Assembly (NCBI RefSeq): GCF_000507185.2
Contig: NZ_AYTM02000002.1
Coordinates: 2,193,501-2,257,500 of the forward strand
Direction: 5' to 3'
Source: Pseudomonas syringae KCTC 12500
GTDB lineage: Bacteria > Pseudomonadota > Gammaproteobacteria > Pseudomonadales > Pseudomonadaceae
DNA length: 64,000 bases
Below, in pieces: positions 7,359-16,912 of this stretch. Each line of letters starts with the position of its first letter. Within the stretch, counting starts at the first letter, position 1. The translations under genes and the position numbers were made by a program. The notes beneath the pieces are model-generated. The model did not search any database. It was not told the origin of the DNA and saw nothing but the letters and a program-made list of their open reading frames with translations.

Positions 7359-9677
7359 ATGGACAGCATCAACAGCCGCATCGCCGAAGAACTCGGCGTA
7401 CGCCCACAACAGGTCGCAGCGGCCGTAGCACTACTGGATGAAGGCTCGACCGTGCCCTTCATTTCCCGCTACCGCAAGGAAGTGACCGGCAGTCTTGATG
7501 ACACGCAACTGCGCCATCTGGAAGAGCGCCTGCGTTATCTGCGTGAACTGGACGAGCGGCGCGTCAGCATTCTTGCCAGCATCGAAGAGCAAGGCAAGCT
7601 GACCCCGGAGCTGGCCCGCGATATCAAGTTGGCCGACACCAAGACCCGCCTCGAAGACTTGTACCTGCCTTATAAGCAGAAACGCCGCACCAAGGGCCAG
7701 ATCGCCCTTGAAGCCGGGTTGGGCGAGCTGGCCGACGGCCTGTTCAACGACCCGAGCCTGGCTCCGGAAGCAGAAGCAGCCCGCTTCGTCGACGCGGATA
7801 AAGGCGTTGCTGATGTAAAGGCTGCGCTGGAAGGCGCCAAGTACATTCTGATGGAGCGCTTTGCCGAAGATGCCTCGCTGCTGGACAAGCTGCGCAGCTT
7901 CCTCAAGCAGGAAGCGGTGATCAGCGCACGCGTGGTGCCGGGCAAGGAAGAGGAAGGCGCCAAGTTCCGCGACTACTTCGAACACGACGAACCGCTCAAG
8001 AGCATGCCGTCGCACCGTGCGCTGGCGATTTTCCGCGGTCGTAACGAAGGCTTCCTGAGCTCGGCACTGAAAGTCGGTGAAGAATTGCCGGGCGCCATGC
8101 ACCCGTGCGAGCTGATGATCGGTGAGCGTTTCGGCATCCAGAACCAGAACCGCCCGGCAGACAAATGGCTGGCCGAAGTGGTGCGCTGGACCTGGAAGGT
8201 CAAGCTGTACAGCCACCTTGAAACCGATCTGCTGGGTGAGCTGCGTGACGGCGCGGAAACCGAAGCGATCAATGTGTTCGCCCACAACCTGCACGACCTG
8301 TTGCTGGCCGCTCCGGCCGGTCAGCGTGCCACGCTGGGCCTCGATCCTGGCCTGCGTACCGGCTGCAAGGTCGCCGTGGTCGACGCCACCGGCAAACTGC
8401 TCGACTACGCCACCGTCTATCCGCACGTACCGAAAAACCAGTGGGACCAGACCATCGCCGTACTGGCCGCACTGTGCGCCAAACATTCGGTCGATCTGAT
8501 TGCCATCGGCAACGGCACCGCCAGCCGTGAAACCGACAAGCTGGCTGCCGACCTGATCAAAAAATACCCAGGTCTGAAGATGACCAAGGTCATGGTTTCC
8601 GAAGCAGGCGCGTCGGTGTACTCGGCATCGGAACTGGCCGCCAAGGAATTCCCGGACCTCGACGTGTCGATCCGTGGCGCGGTGTCCATTGCCCGTCGCT
8701 TGCAGGACCCGCTCGCCGAACTGGTGAAAATCGACCCGAAATCCATCGGGGTCGGCCAGTACCAGCACGACGTTTCGCAGCTCAAGCTGGCGCGCGGCCT
8801 GGATGCAGTGGTGGAAGACTGCGTAAACGCCGTGGGCGTGGATGTGAATACGGCCTCCGTGGCGCTGCTGGCACGCATTTCCGGCCTCAACACCACGCTG
8901 GCGCAGAACATCGTTGCGCATCGTGATGAAAACGGCGCGTTCAAAACCCGCTCGGCGCTGAAGAAAGTCAGCCGCCTGGGCGAAAAGACCTTTGAACAGG
9001 CCGCCGGCTTCTTGCGCGTCATGACCGGTGACAACCCGCTCGACGCCTCCGCCGTTCACCCGGAAGCCTACCCGCTGGTGCAGCGCATTGCGGCTGAAAC
9101 CGACCGCGATATTCGCTCGCTGATCGGCGACGCCAGCTTTCTCAAGCGTCTGGACCCGAAGAAATTCACCGACGAGACCTTTGGTCTGCCAACTGTGACA
9201 GACATCCTCCAGGAACTCGAAAAGCCGGGCCGCGATCCGCGTCCGGAGTTCAAGACCGCAGAGTTCCAGGACGGGGTCGAAGACCTCAAGGACCTGCAAC
9301 TGGGGATGATCCTCGAAGGCGTGGTCACCAACGTCACCAACTTCGGTGCATTCGTCGATATCGGCGTGCATCAGGACGGTCTGGTGCACATCTCGGCGTT
9401 GTCCGAGAAGTTCATCAAGGACCCGCGTGAAGCGGTCAAGGCCGGTGATGTGGTGAAAGTGAAGGTCATGGAAGTCGATATCCCGCGCAAACGCGTCGGT
9501 CTGTCGATGCGCATGAGCGATACGCCCGGCGAGAAAATCGATGGTGCACGCGGTGCCCGTCCAGGTTCTTCGCCTCGCCAGAACAACGCGCCGCGCAAGG
9601 AAACCACTGCGCCAGCGCCCGCCAACAATGCCATGGCGTCGCTGTTCGCCAATGCCAAGCAACTGAAGAAGCGCTGA
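7359..9677 (+). CDS. tex: Tex, RNA-binding transcription accessory protein
   Basis: A 772-residue cytoplasmic protein. The ATG at 7359 ([14 protein letters not shown]) follows a ccaggtgg ribosome site. Domains in order: an N-terminal helical bundle, the YqgF/RNase H-like core ([17 protein letters not shown], about residue 325 on), tandem helix-hairpin-helix segments ([16 protein letters not shown]) and a C-terminal S1 RNA-binding domain ([22 protein letters not shown], about 650-720), then a basic low-complexity tail. Tex binds RNA and affects transcription and virulence in several genera. It overlaps the thioesterase start by one base (TGATG). Confidence 0.93.
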   Translation: MDSINSRIAEELGVRPQQVAAAVALLDEGSTVPFISRYRKEVTGSLDDTQLRHLEERLRYLRELDERRVSILASIEEQGKLTPELARDIKLADTKTRLEDLYLPYKQKRRTKGQIALEAGLGELADGLFNDPSLAPEAEAARFVDADKGVADVKAALEGAKYILMERFAEDASLLDKLRSFLKQEAVISARVVPGKEEEGAKFRDYFEHDEPLKSMPSHRALAIFRGRNEGFLSSALKVGEELPGAMHPCELMIGERFGIQNQNRPADKWLAEVVRWTWKVKLYSHLETDLLGELRDGAETEAINVFAHNLHDLLLAAPAGQRATLGLDPGLRTGCKVAVVDATGKLLDYATVYPHVPKNQWDQTIAVLAALCAKHSVDLIAIGNGTASRETDKLAADLIKKYPGLKMTKVMVSEAGASVYSASELAAKEFPDLDVSIRGAVSIARRLQDPLAELVKIDPKSIGVGQYQHDVSQLKLARGLDAVVEDCVNAVGVDVNTASVALLARISGLNTTLAQNIVAHRDENGAFKTRSALKKVSRLGEKTFEQAAGFLRVMTGDNPLDASAVHPEAYPLVQRIAAETDRDIRSLIGDASFLKRLDPKKFTDETFGLPTVTDILQELEKPGRDPRPEFKTAEFQDGVEDLKDLQLGMILEGVVTNVTNFGAFVDIGVHQDGLVHISALSEKFIKDPREAVKAGDVVKVKVMEVDIPRKRVGLSMRMSDTPGEKIDGARGARPGSSPRQNNAPRKETTAPAPANNAMASLFANAKQLKKR

Positions 9678-10060
9678 TGGATATTCCTGAAGATCTGACC
9701 CACAGCGCCTACTTCAAAATGCTCGGCTGCGAGCTGCGGCGTCTGGACGAGGGCGTTGCCGAGGTTGCGTTGCCGCTGGAGGCGCACCTGCGCAATCGCG
9801 GCAACGTGATGCACGGCGGTGCAATCTTCAGCCTGGTCGATATCGCCATGGGCCTGGCCTGTTCCAGCGTTCACGGTTTCGACCAGCGCAGCGTGACCAT
9901 CGAGTGCAAGATCAACTACGTGCGTGGCGTCTCCGAGGGCGAAGTCCTGTGCATCGCCAAGGTGCTGCACGCGGGTCGCCGCACGCTGGTGGTCGAGGCC
10001 GAAGTCGTTCAGGGCGACAAGCTTGTGGCCAAAGCCCAAGGCACATTTGCGGTGATCTAG
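9677..10060 (+). CDS. Hotdog-fold thioesterase (PaaI/YbdB-like)
   Basis: A 127-residue single-domain hotdog protein. The signature NRGNVMHGGAIFSLVDIAMGLA places the HGG turn and the catalytic acid (Asp of SLVDIA) as in PaaI-type acyl-CoA thioesterases. The start codon overlaps the tex stop, so the two are translationally coupled; a thioesterase follows tex in other pseudomonads too. The natural acyl substrate cannot be read from the sequence. Confidence 0.8.
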   Translation: MDIPEDLTHSAYFKMLGCELRRLDEGVAEVALPLEAHLRNRGNVMHGGAIFSLVDIAMGLACSSVHGFDQRSVTIECKINYVRGVSEGEVLCIAKVLHAGRRTLVVEAEVVQGDKLVAKAQGTFAVI

Positions 10061-10133
10061 ACTTGATCGAGGGCTGATGAACAGCATCCCTGCGAACTGA
10101 ACCTAGCCGTACCGACATCATTTGGGTTAATTT

Positions 10134-10157
10134 CGGCACCATTAGCGTGGTGCCGAG
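10134..10157. promoter_or_regulatory. Inverted repeat upstream of gshA
   Basis: TCGGCACCA pairs perfectly with TGGTGCCGA around a 6-base loop. It is flanked on both sides by copies of catttgggt (about 10120 and 10161). It sits 61 bases after the thioesterase stop and 145 bases before gshA. There is no T-run, so it is as likely an operator or RNA structure as a terminator. Confidence 0.4.
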
Positions 10158-10302
10158 TCCATTTGGGTAGTACGACAAAGAGCAGTGATTGTGAACAGGC
10201 GCTACCGACCAACCAGGCGACTACGCCAGTTCCTTTCTTCACCCTTGTAGACCGTCAAGTCCACCCCCATATCGGGGCGACCGATGCGTGAAGGATTACA
10301 CC

Positions 10303-11895
10303 TTGAGCGAACTTTTAAACCGTCGTCTTGCATTGCTCGGCGAGCGTAACAACCTCTCTCTTCTGGAGCAGTGCCTGCACGGTATCGAGCGTGAGTGCCT
10401 GCGCGTTACCGCAACGGCAGAACTGGCCCGGACGCCCCACCCGCAAGCTCTGGGTGCCGCCCTGACCAACGGTCAGGTGACGACCGATTATTCCGAATCG
10501 CTGCTGGAGTTCATCACACCAGCCTTGAAGAACCCGGCCGAGACCATCGACAACCTGGACCGGGTCCACCGCTTCGTTTACAGCAAGCTGGGTGACGAGC
10601 TGCTGTGGAGCCCGTCGATGCCGTGCCCGTTGCCCGATGAAGAGCACATACCGATCGCCTATTACGGCACGTCGAACATCGGCAAGCTCAAGTACGTATA
10701 CCGCAAGGGCCTGGCGCTGCGTTATGGCAAGACCATGCAGTGCATTGCCGGCATTCACTACAACTTCTCGTTGCCGGAAGACGCCTGGGGGCTGCTCAAG
10801 CAGACCGAGGACTTTGCAGGCGATGCGCGCGACTACCAGTCGCATTCCTACATTGCGCTGATCCGTAACTTCCGCCGCTACAGCTGGCTGCTGATGTACC
10901 TGTTCGGCGCTTCACCGGCACTCGACGCGGGTTTCCTGCGCGGCCGCAAGCATCAGCTGGAGCAGCACTTCGACGCAGACACCCTGTATCTGCCGTACGC
11001 CACCAGTCTGCGTATGAGCGACCTGGGTTATCAGAGTGACGCCCAGGCCGACCTGACCCCTTGCTACAACGATCTGGTCAGCTACACCGACAGCCTGCGC
11101 AAGGCCGTGGCCACGCCTTACAAGCCTTACGTCGAGGTCGGCACCCATGACCAGAACGGCGAGTGGGTACAGCTCAACACCAACGTGCTGCAGATCGAGA
11201 ACGAGTACTACTCCAACATTCGCCCCAAGCGTGTGACCTATAGCGGCGAACGCCCTATTCAGGCGCTGGTGGCCCGTGGTGTGCAGTACGTCGAAGTGCG
11301 CTGCCTGGACATCAACCCGTTTCTGCCGACCGGCATCAGCCTGGAGCAGTCGCGCTTCATCGATGCCTTCGTGCTGTATTGCGCCCTTGAGGAAAGCCGG
11401 CAACTGGCCAGCCACGAGTGCTCCAACGCAAGCTCGAACTTCCTGTCAGTGGTCAAGGAAGGGCGTCGCCCGGGCCTGAGCCTGATGCGTGACAACCGCC
11501 CTGTCGATCTCAAGACCTGGGCAACCGAGCTGGTGGAGAAGATCACGCCGATTGCCCGCTTGCTCGATCAGGCTCAGGGCACCGATGAGCACCTCAAATC
11601 GATTGCGGTGCAACAGGCCAAGATCGACGATACCGCGCTCACACCGTCTGCCCAGGTGCTGGCCAGCATGGAAGCGCATAACGAGGGCTTTACCGCGTTC
11701 TCCCTGCGCCAGAGCCAGGTCCACGCCGAATACTTCCGCACTCACCCGCTGAGCGCTCAGGAACAGGCAGACTTCGAAGCCCAGGCCAAAACCTCCATCG
11801 AGGAACAGGTCGAGCTGGAAGCAACGGAAGAAGTGGTGGATTTCGACACGTTCGTGGGTTCGTATCAGGCGAGCATTCTGTCGATCAGCAACTGA
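10303..11895 (+). CDS. gshA: Glutamate-cysteine ligase (first step of glutathione synthesis)
   Basis: A 530-residue enzyme of the proteobacterial GshA type, joining glutamate and cysteine with ATP. Recognisable blocks are [17 protein letters not shown] near the N-terminus, [21 protein letters not shown], and [17 protein letters not shown] chose the TTG at 10303 because gaagga lies seven to thirteen bases upstream and the product then starts [16 protein letters not shown] like its relatives; a GTG five codons earlier has a poorer ribosome site. It appears monocistronic and is followed by a REP broken by the second IS copy. Confidence 0.92.
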   Translation: MSELLNRRLALLGERNNLSLLEQCLHGIERECLRVTATAELARTPHPQALGAALTNGQVTTDYSESLLEFITPALKNPAETIDNLDRVHRFVYSKLGDELLWSPSMPCPLPDEEHIPIAYYGTSNIGKLKYVYRKGLALRYGKTMQCIAGIHYNFSLPEDAWGLLKQTEDFAGDARDYQSHSYIALIRNFRRYSWLLMYLFGASPALDAGFLRGRKHQLEQHFDADTLYLPYATSLRMSDLGYQSDAQADLTPCYNDLVSYTDSLRKAVATPYKPYVEVGTHDQNGEWVQLNTNVLQIENEYYSNIRPKRVTYSGERPIQALVARGVQYVEVRCLDINPFLPTGISLEQSRFIDAFVLYCALEESRQLASHECSNASSNFLSVVKEGRRPGLSLMRDNRPVDLKTWATELVEKITPIARLLDQAQGTDEHLKSIAVQQAKIDDTALTPSAQVLASMEAHNEGFTAFSLRQSQVHAEYFRTHPLSAQEQADFEAQAKTSIEEQVELEATEEVVDFDTFVGSYQASILSISN

Positions 11896-11896
11896 T

Positions 11897-11940
11897 GCAC
11901 AGATGACGCAGAGCGTCACGAACGGCATTCCCACGCGGAG
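11897..11940. repeat. REP downstream of gshA, cut by IS copy 2
   Basis: A REP unit (gacgcagagcgtcacgaa, then ggcattcccacgcggag) breaks off exactly where IS copy 2 begins. The break point inside the REP is the same base as at the thrB-side junction of copy 1. Confidence 0.75.
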
Positions 11941-11972
11941 TGGTATGACCCCCGAAGGTTGGACGATTATTT

Positions 11973-12869
11973 CTACGCTGCCTGAGCGGCCTGCATTCTG
12001 AACTCCACAGGGCTCAGGCCGTTAAGTTTCAGTTTGATGCGTGACTGATTGTAATACTCAATGTACTCGTCGATGCCCGCATGAAGCTCATCCAGATTGT
12101 TAAATTTGTTCAGATAGAAAAACTCGGACTTCAGCGTGCCAAAAAAACTTTCCATAGCCGCGTTGTCGTAGCAGTTGCCCTTGCGCGACATGCTGCATGT
12201 GATCGAATGCTCATTGAGTAATCGTTGGTAAACAGGCATCCGATATTGCCAGCCCTGGTCTGAGTGCAAAATAGGCTTTTCATGCGGCTCAAGCTTCTTG
12301 AACGCTCCTTCAAGCATTTCGTCCACCATGGAGTACAGCGGGCGCCTGGCGATTGCATAGGAAATGATTTCGCCGTTGTACAGATCCATGATGGGCGACA
12401 GATAGAGCTTCTGGCCTCCCACTTTGAACTCGGTGACGTCCGTGGCCCATTTTTCATTAAGGTGCTGGGCCTTGAAATCACGCTTGAGAATGTTGGGCGC
12501 AGCCTTGCCTACTTCGCCCTTGTAAGAGCGGTATTTCTTCACTCGCACCAGGCTCTTCAGGCCAAGCTGCCCCATCAGTTTCTGCACCGTCTTGTGGTTC
12601 ACAAGATGGCCTGCGCGCCGCAACGCCGCCGTGATACGACGATAGCCATACCGGCCTTTATGATCGTAGAAAACTGTCTGAATCAGGTCTTTCAGCCCGG
12701 CGTACTTATCGCCCGCTTGCAGTACCTTTTGTTGATAGTAAAAAGTGCTGCGCGCCAGACCGGCAAGCTTCAGCAGGCCACCCAGAGAATGCCCCAGTCT
12801 CAGTTCGGTTACGATTTGCGCTTTTTCTGTTGCGCTATTCGTTGCTTCTTCTGAGCCAAGGCATCGAGC
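11973..12869 (-). CDS. IS3-family transposase OrfB (copy 2)
   Basis: Identical in protein sequence to OrfB of copy 1, with the same HTH_21 segment and DDE triad (WATDVTEF, HSDQGWQY, MESFFGTLKSE). Expressed by -1 frameshift from OrfA, in the antisense direction relative to gshA. Confidence 0.9.
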   Translation of the reverse strand, partial: ARCLGSEEATNSATEKAQIVTELRLGHSLGGLLKLAGLARSTFYYQQKVLQAGDKYAGLKDLIQTVFYDHKGRYGYRRITAALRRAGHLVNHKTVQKLMGQLGLKSLVRVKKYRSYKGEVGKAAPNILKRDFKAQHLNEKWATDVTEFKVGGQKLYLSPIMDLYNGEIISYAIARRPLYSMVDEMLEGAFKKLEPHEKPILHSDQGWQYRMPVYQRLLNEHSITCSMSRKGNCYDNAAMESFFGTLKSEFFYLNKFNNLDELHAGIDEYIEYYNQSRIKLKLNGLSPVEFRMQAAQAA

Positions 12870-13348
12870 TTTTTTAGATAGTCGACCTCCATCCGCAGTT
12901 GCTTCACCTCGGCAAGCAACTCGTCACGCGAGCGCGATTCATCGTCGATTGAGGGGGCGTTCACAGGCGGAAGTGCAGTCGTCATCTTTCTTGGGCGTCC
13001 GGCTTTTGTGGGTGGCTTGGAGGAGGCATCAAAGGCCCCTTCTTCATAATGGCGCTGCCATAGACCGATGATGCCGAACTGACGGATATCGAACAAGGCC
13101 GCTGTCTGGCGCAGAGATAAACGCTCATCATGCATGCGCTTCAAAACAGTCAGCTTGAACTCGTCACTGTAGCGCTGGCGTTTTTTCTCTTGCAGGCCCG
13201 CTACGCCATGAATCTGATAGGCCGCAACCCACTGCCTAAGGCAGGAAAAATCCACATCGTGGCGATGCGCAACATCCCTCAAACCTGCCTTGCCAGCACA
13301 ATACTCTTTCACGGCTGCGAGTTTTGCCTGCTCTGTATATTTACCCAT
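12809..13348 (-). CDS. IS3-family transposase OrfA (copy 2)
   Basis: Identical to OrfA of copy 1 (179 residues from MGKYTEQAK), with helix-turn-helix segments and a C-terminal coiled coil. It overlaps OrfB through the slippery heptamer. Confidence 0.9.
   Translation of the reverse strand: MGKYTEQAKLAAVKEYCAGKAGLRDVAHRHDVDFSCLRQWVAAYQIHGVAGLQEKKRQRYSDEFKLTVLKRMHDERLSLRQTAALFDIRQFGIIGLWQRHYEEGAFDASSKPPTKAGRPRKMTTALPPVNAPSIDDESRSRDELLAEVKQLRMEVDYLKKLDALAQKKQRIAQQKKRKS
12869..12875 (-). other. Programmed -1 frameshift heptamer (copy 2)
   Basis: A AAA AAG on the minus strand in the orfA frame, equivalent to 965-971 in copy 1. Confidence 0.8.
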
Positions 13349-13390
13349 GACGCCTCCAAAGGTTGCATCCAACCTTCGGGGGTCACACCA

Positions 13391-13721
13391 GAATTATGTG
13401 GCCGTGCATGCTTATGGGCAGGCCGAGGTTTTTACCGATGCTACGCAATTGCATCAGTTGCTGGCTGACTTGACCCATCGCCATGAATCCAACCGAGCGC
13501 AACCCTGGTCCATTGACGATGCGCCGGCGGACTACATCGCAAAAATGCTCGGAGCGATTGTCGGGTTCTCCATTCCGGTGCAGCGGCTGCAGGGCAAACG
13601 TAAACTCAGTCAGAATCGCAGCGCTGCGGACATGGCCGGTGTGCGCGACGGCCTCGCCTCAAGCCAGGATGCAAATGACCAACACGTCGCTCGCTTGATG
13701 AGCGAAGGGAGCAGCTCATGA
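13391..13721 (+). pseudogene. PaiB-like FMN-binding regulator, 5' end lost to the IS
   Basis: The C-terminal 109 codons of a PaiB-type flavin-binding protein: NYVAVHAYGQAEVF, then PWSIDDAPADYIAKMLGAIVGF and LQGKRKLSQNRSAAD. Intact relatives are about 200 residues, so roughly the first half is missing and the reading frame is joined to IS sequence. PaiB is a negative regulator of sporulation and protease genes in Bacillus; in Gram-negatives its role is unclear. The stop overlaps the ATG of the following acetyltransferase (ATGA), mirroring the paiAB pairing of regulator and GNAT enzyme. Confidence 0.8.
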
Positions 13722-14164
13722 CCGATGTGCAGATTCGCCCCGTTAACGTCGACGACCATCACGCGTGGCTGCCTCTGTGGCAGGCCTATCTGCGCTTCTA
13801 CAACACCGAGCTGGCCGAAGGCGTCAGCGACATCACCTGGCAACGCCTTGTGGACGCGAACGAACCGACTCACTCGGCGCTCGCCTGGCGGGGTGACGAG
13901 GCGGTGGGCATGGTGAATTTCATCTACCATCGCTCCAACTGGAGCATCAACAACGCCTGTTACCTGCAGGATCTGATCGTCGCCCCCGAACAACGCGGGA
14001 CAGGCATCGGCAGGCAACTGATCGAGTTTGTCTACGCCACGGCCAAGGCAGACGGTTGCGACAAGGTGCACTGGCTGACCCACGAAACCAACGCCACGGC
14101 CATTCAGTTGTACGAGCGAATCGCCGAACGGCCCGGCCTCATACAATTTCGTAAAGCACTCTGA
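13718..14164 (+). CDS. GNAT-family N-acetyltransferase
   Basis: A 148-residue acetyl-CoA-dependent transferase. The acetyl-CoA-binding motif A is visible as LQDLIVAPEQRGTGIGRQLIEF (Q/RxxGxG/A), followed by the motif-B segment HETNATAIQLYERIAE. The start overlaps the stop of the truncated paiB gene, so its expression may have depended on the lost upstream promoter. The acceptor substrate cannot be told from the sequence. Confidence 0.85.
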   Translation: MTDVQIRPVNVDDHHAWLPLWQAYLRFYNTELAEGVSDITWQRLVDANEPTHSALAWRGDEAVGMVNFIYHRSNWSINNACYLQDLIVAPEQRGTGIGRQLIEFVYATAKADGCDKVHWLTHETNATAIQLYERIAERPGLIQFRKAL

Positions 14165-14179
14165 AACAGGAAGTGACTG

Positions 14180-14848
14180 ATGTCCGACACCCTGCTGGAC
14201 TGGCAAGCCGCTGCATTGCCCTCGGCCCATACACTGACAGGCCGTTTCATTCGCCTGGAAAAACTCGATGCCGCGCGTCACGCCGATGACTTGTGGGCGG
14301 CACTCGAGGGTCCGAATGCGGACCCGAAGTTGTGGGATTATCTGCCATACGGGCCGTTCAGCGACCGTAGCGCTTTCGATAGATGGCTGGCCGGGCATCA
14401 GGCGGCCACCGATCCGTGGTTTTACACCGTGGTCGATCAGCAGACCGATAAGGCCGAAGGCGTCATCAGCCTGATGTCGATCGTCGCTGCCCATGGGCGT
14501 ATCGAGATAGGTCATGTCACCTTCAGCGCGGCCATGCAACGCACGCCCAAAGGCACCGAAGCCATTTACCTGCTGGCCAGAGAGATTTTCGCACTGGGCT
14601 ATCGTCGCCTGGAGTGGAAGTGCAACGCCAACAACGCCCGCTCCAAACGCGCTGCCGAGCGATTCGGCTTCAGCTACGAAGGCACCTTCCGCCAGCACAT
14701 GGTGGTCAAAGGCCAGAGCCGGGATACCGCGTGGTATTCGATCCTCGACAGCGAATGGCCTGAGCGGCAGAACGCCTTTGAGCGCTGGCTGGCTGTGGAT
14801 AACTTCACTGACGGGCAACAGATCAAGGGGCTTGAGGCGTTTCGGTAA
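14180..14848 (+). CDS. RimJ/RimL-like GNAT acetyltransferase
   Basis: A 222-residue protein of the larger acetyltransferase subfamily: GRFIRLEKLDAARHADDLW near the N-terminus, EIGHVTFSAAMQRTPKGTEAIYLLAR (acetyl-CoA site) and CNANNARSKRAAERFGFSYEGTFRQHMV, typical of RimJ/L-like enzymes that modify protein N-termini or small molecules. It lies 15 bases after the previous acetyltransferase with an aggaag ribosome site, so the two form an operon. A REP follows. Confidence 0.85.
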   Translation: MSDTLLDWQAAALPSAHTLTGRFIRLEKLDAARHADDLWAALEGPNADPKLWDYLPYGPFSDRSAFDRWLAGHQAATDPWFYTVVDQQTDKAEGVISLMSIVAAHGRIEIGHVTFSAAMQRTPKGTEAIYLLAREIFALGYRRLEWKCNANNARSKRAAERFGFSYEGTFRQHMVVKGQSRDTAWYSILDSEWPERQNAFERWLAVDNFTDGQQIKGLEAFR

Positions 14849-14854
14849 TCCTGA

Positions 14855-14915
14855 GGACGCAGAGCGTCCAGAACTGCATTACCACGCTGGAGCGTGCGGA
14901 ACGATAGTCGTGACC
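14855..14915. repeat. REP element
   Basis: gacgcagagcgtccagaa followed by gcattaccacgctggagcgtgcggaacgat, a complete REP-type palindrome between convergent genes. Confidence 0.65.
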
Positions 14916-14937
14916 ACTGGCCGCGCCTGCACAGAAT

Positions 14938-14965
14938 AAAAAAAGGGAAGCCACGAGTGCTTCCC
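14938..14965 (-). terminator. Rho-independent terminator of pycB
   Basis: On the minus strand, GGGAAGC pairs with GCTTCCC around a 7-base loop and is followed by seven Us. It lies 35 bases beyond the pycB stop codon. Confidence 0.85.
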
Positions 14966-15000
14966 TGAGGTAAACCTTTGGATGATGCTCAGGCGTCAGC

Positions 15001-16809
15001 TCAACCTTCGATCTCGATCAGCACTTCGCCCGGATTGACGCGGTCGCCTTTGGCGACGTGGATGGCGACGACCTTGCCCGCTACCGATGCCTGAACCTCG
15101 GTCTCCATCTTCATCGCTTCAGTGATCAACACTGCCTGACCGGCCTTGACCACATCGCCCTCCTTGACCAGCACATCGACGATGTTGCCGGGCATGGTGG
15201 TGCTGACGTCACCCGGTGCGTGGGCTTGTTTGCGTTTGCTAGCCCCGCCGCCGACGAATTCGTTGAGCGGCTCGAACACCACCTCTTCCGGCATGCCGTC
15301 TATGGTCAGGTAGAAGTGGCGCTTGCCCTCGGCCTTGACGCCCACACCGGTGATGTCGACCCGATAGGTTTCGCCGTGCACATCAATAACGAACTCGGTC
15401 GGTACGCCCTCACCGCCTGCCTTTGCCACGCTTCCGGCTTCGGGAATCGGCAGCAGCACTTCCGGTGCCAGTTTCCCGGCTGCACGTTCCTCAAGGAACT
15501 TGCGGCCAATGTCCGGGAACATGGCGAACGTCAGCACGTCCTCTTCGGACTTGGCCAGTGCGCCGATATCAGCCCTTAGCTTGGTCATCTCCGGCTTGAG
15601 CAGGTCGGCCGGACGAACATCGATCAGCTCTTCATTGCCGATCGCCTGACGGCGCAGTTTTTCATCCACCTGACCCGGCGCCTTGCCGTAGCCGCCTTGC
15701 AGATAAAGCTTCACTTCATTGGTGATGGTTTTGTAACGCTCCCCAGCCAACACATTGAAGAACGCCTGAGTACCGACGATCTGCGAGGTCGGGGTTACCA
15801 GCGGCGGATAGCCGAGGTCTTTGCGCACGCGCGGAATTTCAGCCAGCACTTCGCTCATGCGGTTGAGCGCGCCCTGCTCTTTCAACTGATTGGCCAGGTT
15901 GGAAATCATCCCGCCCGGCACCTGATTAACCTGTACCCGCGTGTCGACTGCAGTAAATTCGCTTTCGAACTGATGGTATTTCTTACGCACCGCGTAGAAG
16001 TACAGACCGATTTCCTGCAGCAGCTCCAGATCCAGGCCGGTGTCGAATTCGCTACCCTTGAGCGCGGCCACCATCGATTCGGTGCCCGGATGGCTGGTGC
16101 CCCAGGCAAAGCTGGAGATCGCCGTGTCGATATGGTCCGCGCCGCTTTCGATCGCCTTGAGCTGACACATCGCGGCCAGACCCGCCGTGTCATGCGAGTG
16201 GATGAACACCGGCAACGACTGCTCGGCCTTCAGCGCCTTGACCAGCTCACCCGTGGCATAAGGCGTCAACAGGCCGGCCATGTCCTTGATCGCCACCGAG
16301 TCACAACCCATGGCTTCCATCTGCCGGGCCTGCGCCACGAAGGCCTCGATGGTGTGCACCGGGCTGGTGGTGTAAGCGATGGTGCCCTGCGCGTGTTTGC
16401 CCGCCGCTTTCACCGCCTCGATGGCAACCCGCAGGTTACGCACATCGTTCATGGCATCGAAAATACGGAACACATCAATACCGTTGACCGCCGCCTTGGC
16501 GACGAACGCCTTGACCACGTCATCGCTGTAATGCCGATAGCCCAGCAGGTTCTGGCCGCGCAGGAGCATCTGCAACCGGGTATTGGGCAAGGCCGCACGC
16601 AGCTGGCGCAGACGTTCCCACGGGTCTTCCTTGAGAAAACGCACGCAGGCATCGAAGGTAGCGCCGCCCCAGACTTCCAGCGACCAGTAGCCGACCTGGT
16701 CGAGCTTGTCGCAGATCGGCAGCATGTCTTCGGTACGCATGCGGGTTGCCAGCAACGATTGGTGAGCGTCACGCAGGATGGTGTCGGTTACAAAGATCTT
16801 CTTGGTCAT
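15001..16809 (-). CDS. pycB: Pyruvate carboxylase subunit B (carboxyltransferase and biotin carrier)
   Basis: A 602-residue protein starting MTKKIFVTDTILRDAHQSLLATRMR. An HMGL-like TIM-barrel carboxyltransferase (about 1-280; DTILRDAHQS metal-site region, HSHDTAGLA) is followed by a conserved carboxylase domain and a C-terminal biotinyl domain with EAMKMETEV, biotin on Lys567. This is often annotated as oxaloacetate decarboxylase alpha, but no membrane subunits are present and the biotin carboxylase is next door, so two-subunit pyruvate carboxylase (pyruvate to oxaloacetate, anaplerosis) is the better call. Confidence 0.9.
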   Translation of the reverse strand: MTKKIFVTDTILRDAHQSLLATRMRTEDMLPICDKLDQVGYWSLEVWGGATFDACVRFLKEDPWERLRQLRAALPNTRLQMLLRGQNLLGYRHYSDDVVKAFVAKAAVNGIDVFRIFDAMNDVRNLRVAIEAVKAAGKHAQGTIAYTTSPVHTIEAFVAQARQMEAMGCDSVAIKDMAGLLTPYATGELVKALKAEQSLPVFIHSHDTAGLAAMCQLKAIESGADHIDTAISSFAWGTSHPGTESMVAALKGSEFDTGLDLELLQEIGLYFYAVRKKYHQFESEFTAVDTRVQVNQVPGGMISNLANQLKEQGALNRMSEVLAEIPRVRKDLGYPPLVTPTSQIVGTQAFFNVLAGERYKTITNEVKLYLQGGYGKAPGQVDEKLRRQAIGNEELIDVRPADLLKPEMTKLRADIGALAKSEEDVLTFAMFPDIGRKFLEERAAGKLAPEVLLPIPEAGSVAKAGGEGVPTEFVIDVHGETYRVDITGVGVKAEGKRHFYLTIDGMPEEVVFEPLNEFVGGGASKRKQAHAPGDVSTTMPGNIVDVLVKEGDVVKAGQAVLITEAMKMETEVQASVAGKVVAIHVAKGDRVNPGEVLIEIEG

Positions 16810-16814
16810 GGGTA

Positions 16815-16912
16815 GTCCTTTCGAGCTGCAAGTTGTCAGCTGCAAGCTTAAAGTAAGAGCGACTCGGCTTTTACTTGCAGCTTATAGCTTGAAACTTGCA
16901 GCTGCTTATTCA
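16815..16912. repeat. gcagcttgcaag-type interspersed repeat between pycA and pycB
   Basis: Several copies of agctgcaag and its complement cttgcagct pack this 100-base gap (for example gagctgcaag, cagctgcaag, cttgcagctt, cttgcagctg). They can form long hairpins. The arrangement may separate expression of the two subunits. Confidence 0.5.

Larger units (their letters stand above)
11941..13390 (-). mobile_element. IS3-family insertion sequence (IS150-like), copy 2
   Basis: The same 1450-bp element as at 450-1899 in opposite orientation, with the same inverted repeats and identical protein products. The OrfB end abuts a REP behind gshA and the OrfA end abuts codon sequence of a paiB-like gene. 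With copy 1 it forms a 10-kb interval bounded by inverted repeats that could invert by homologous recombination. Confidence 0.9.

Noticed and set aside
7431..9662. A 743-codon open frame on the minus strand opposite tex.
   Set aside because: High-GC third-position bias of tex keeps the opposite frame open; the product is rich in His, Gln and Arg with no recognisable domain.
15001..16809. Calling this gene oxaloacetate decarboxylase alpha (oadA).
   Set aside because: No membrane beta/gamma subunits are present, and the partner biotin carboxylase is adjacent, so pyruvate carboxylase B fits better.
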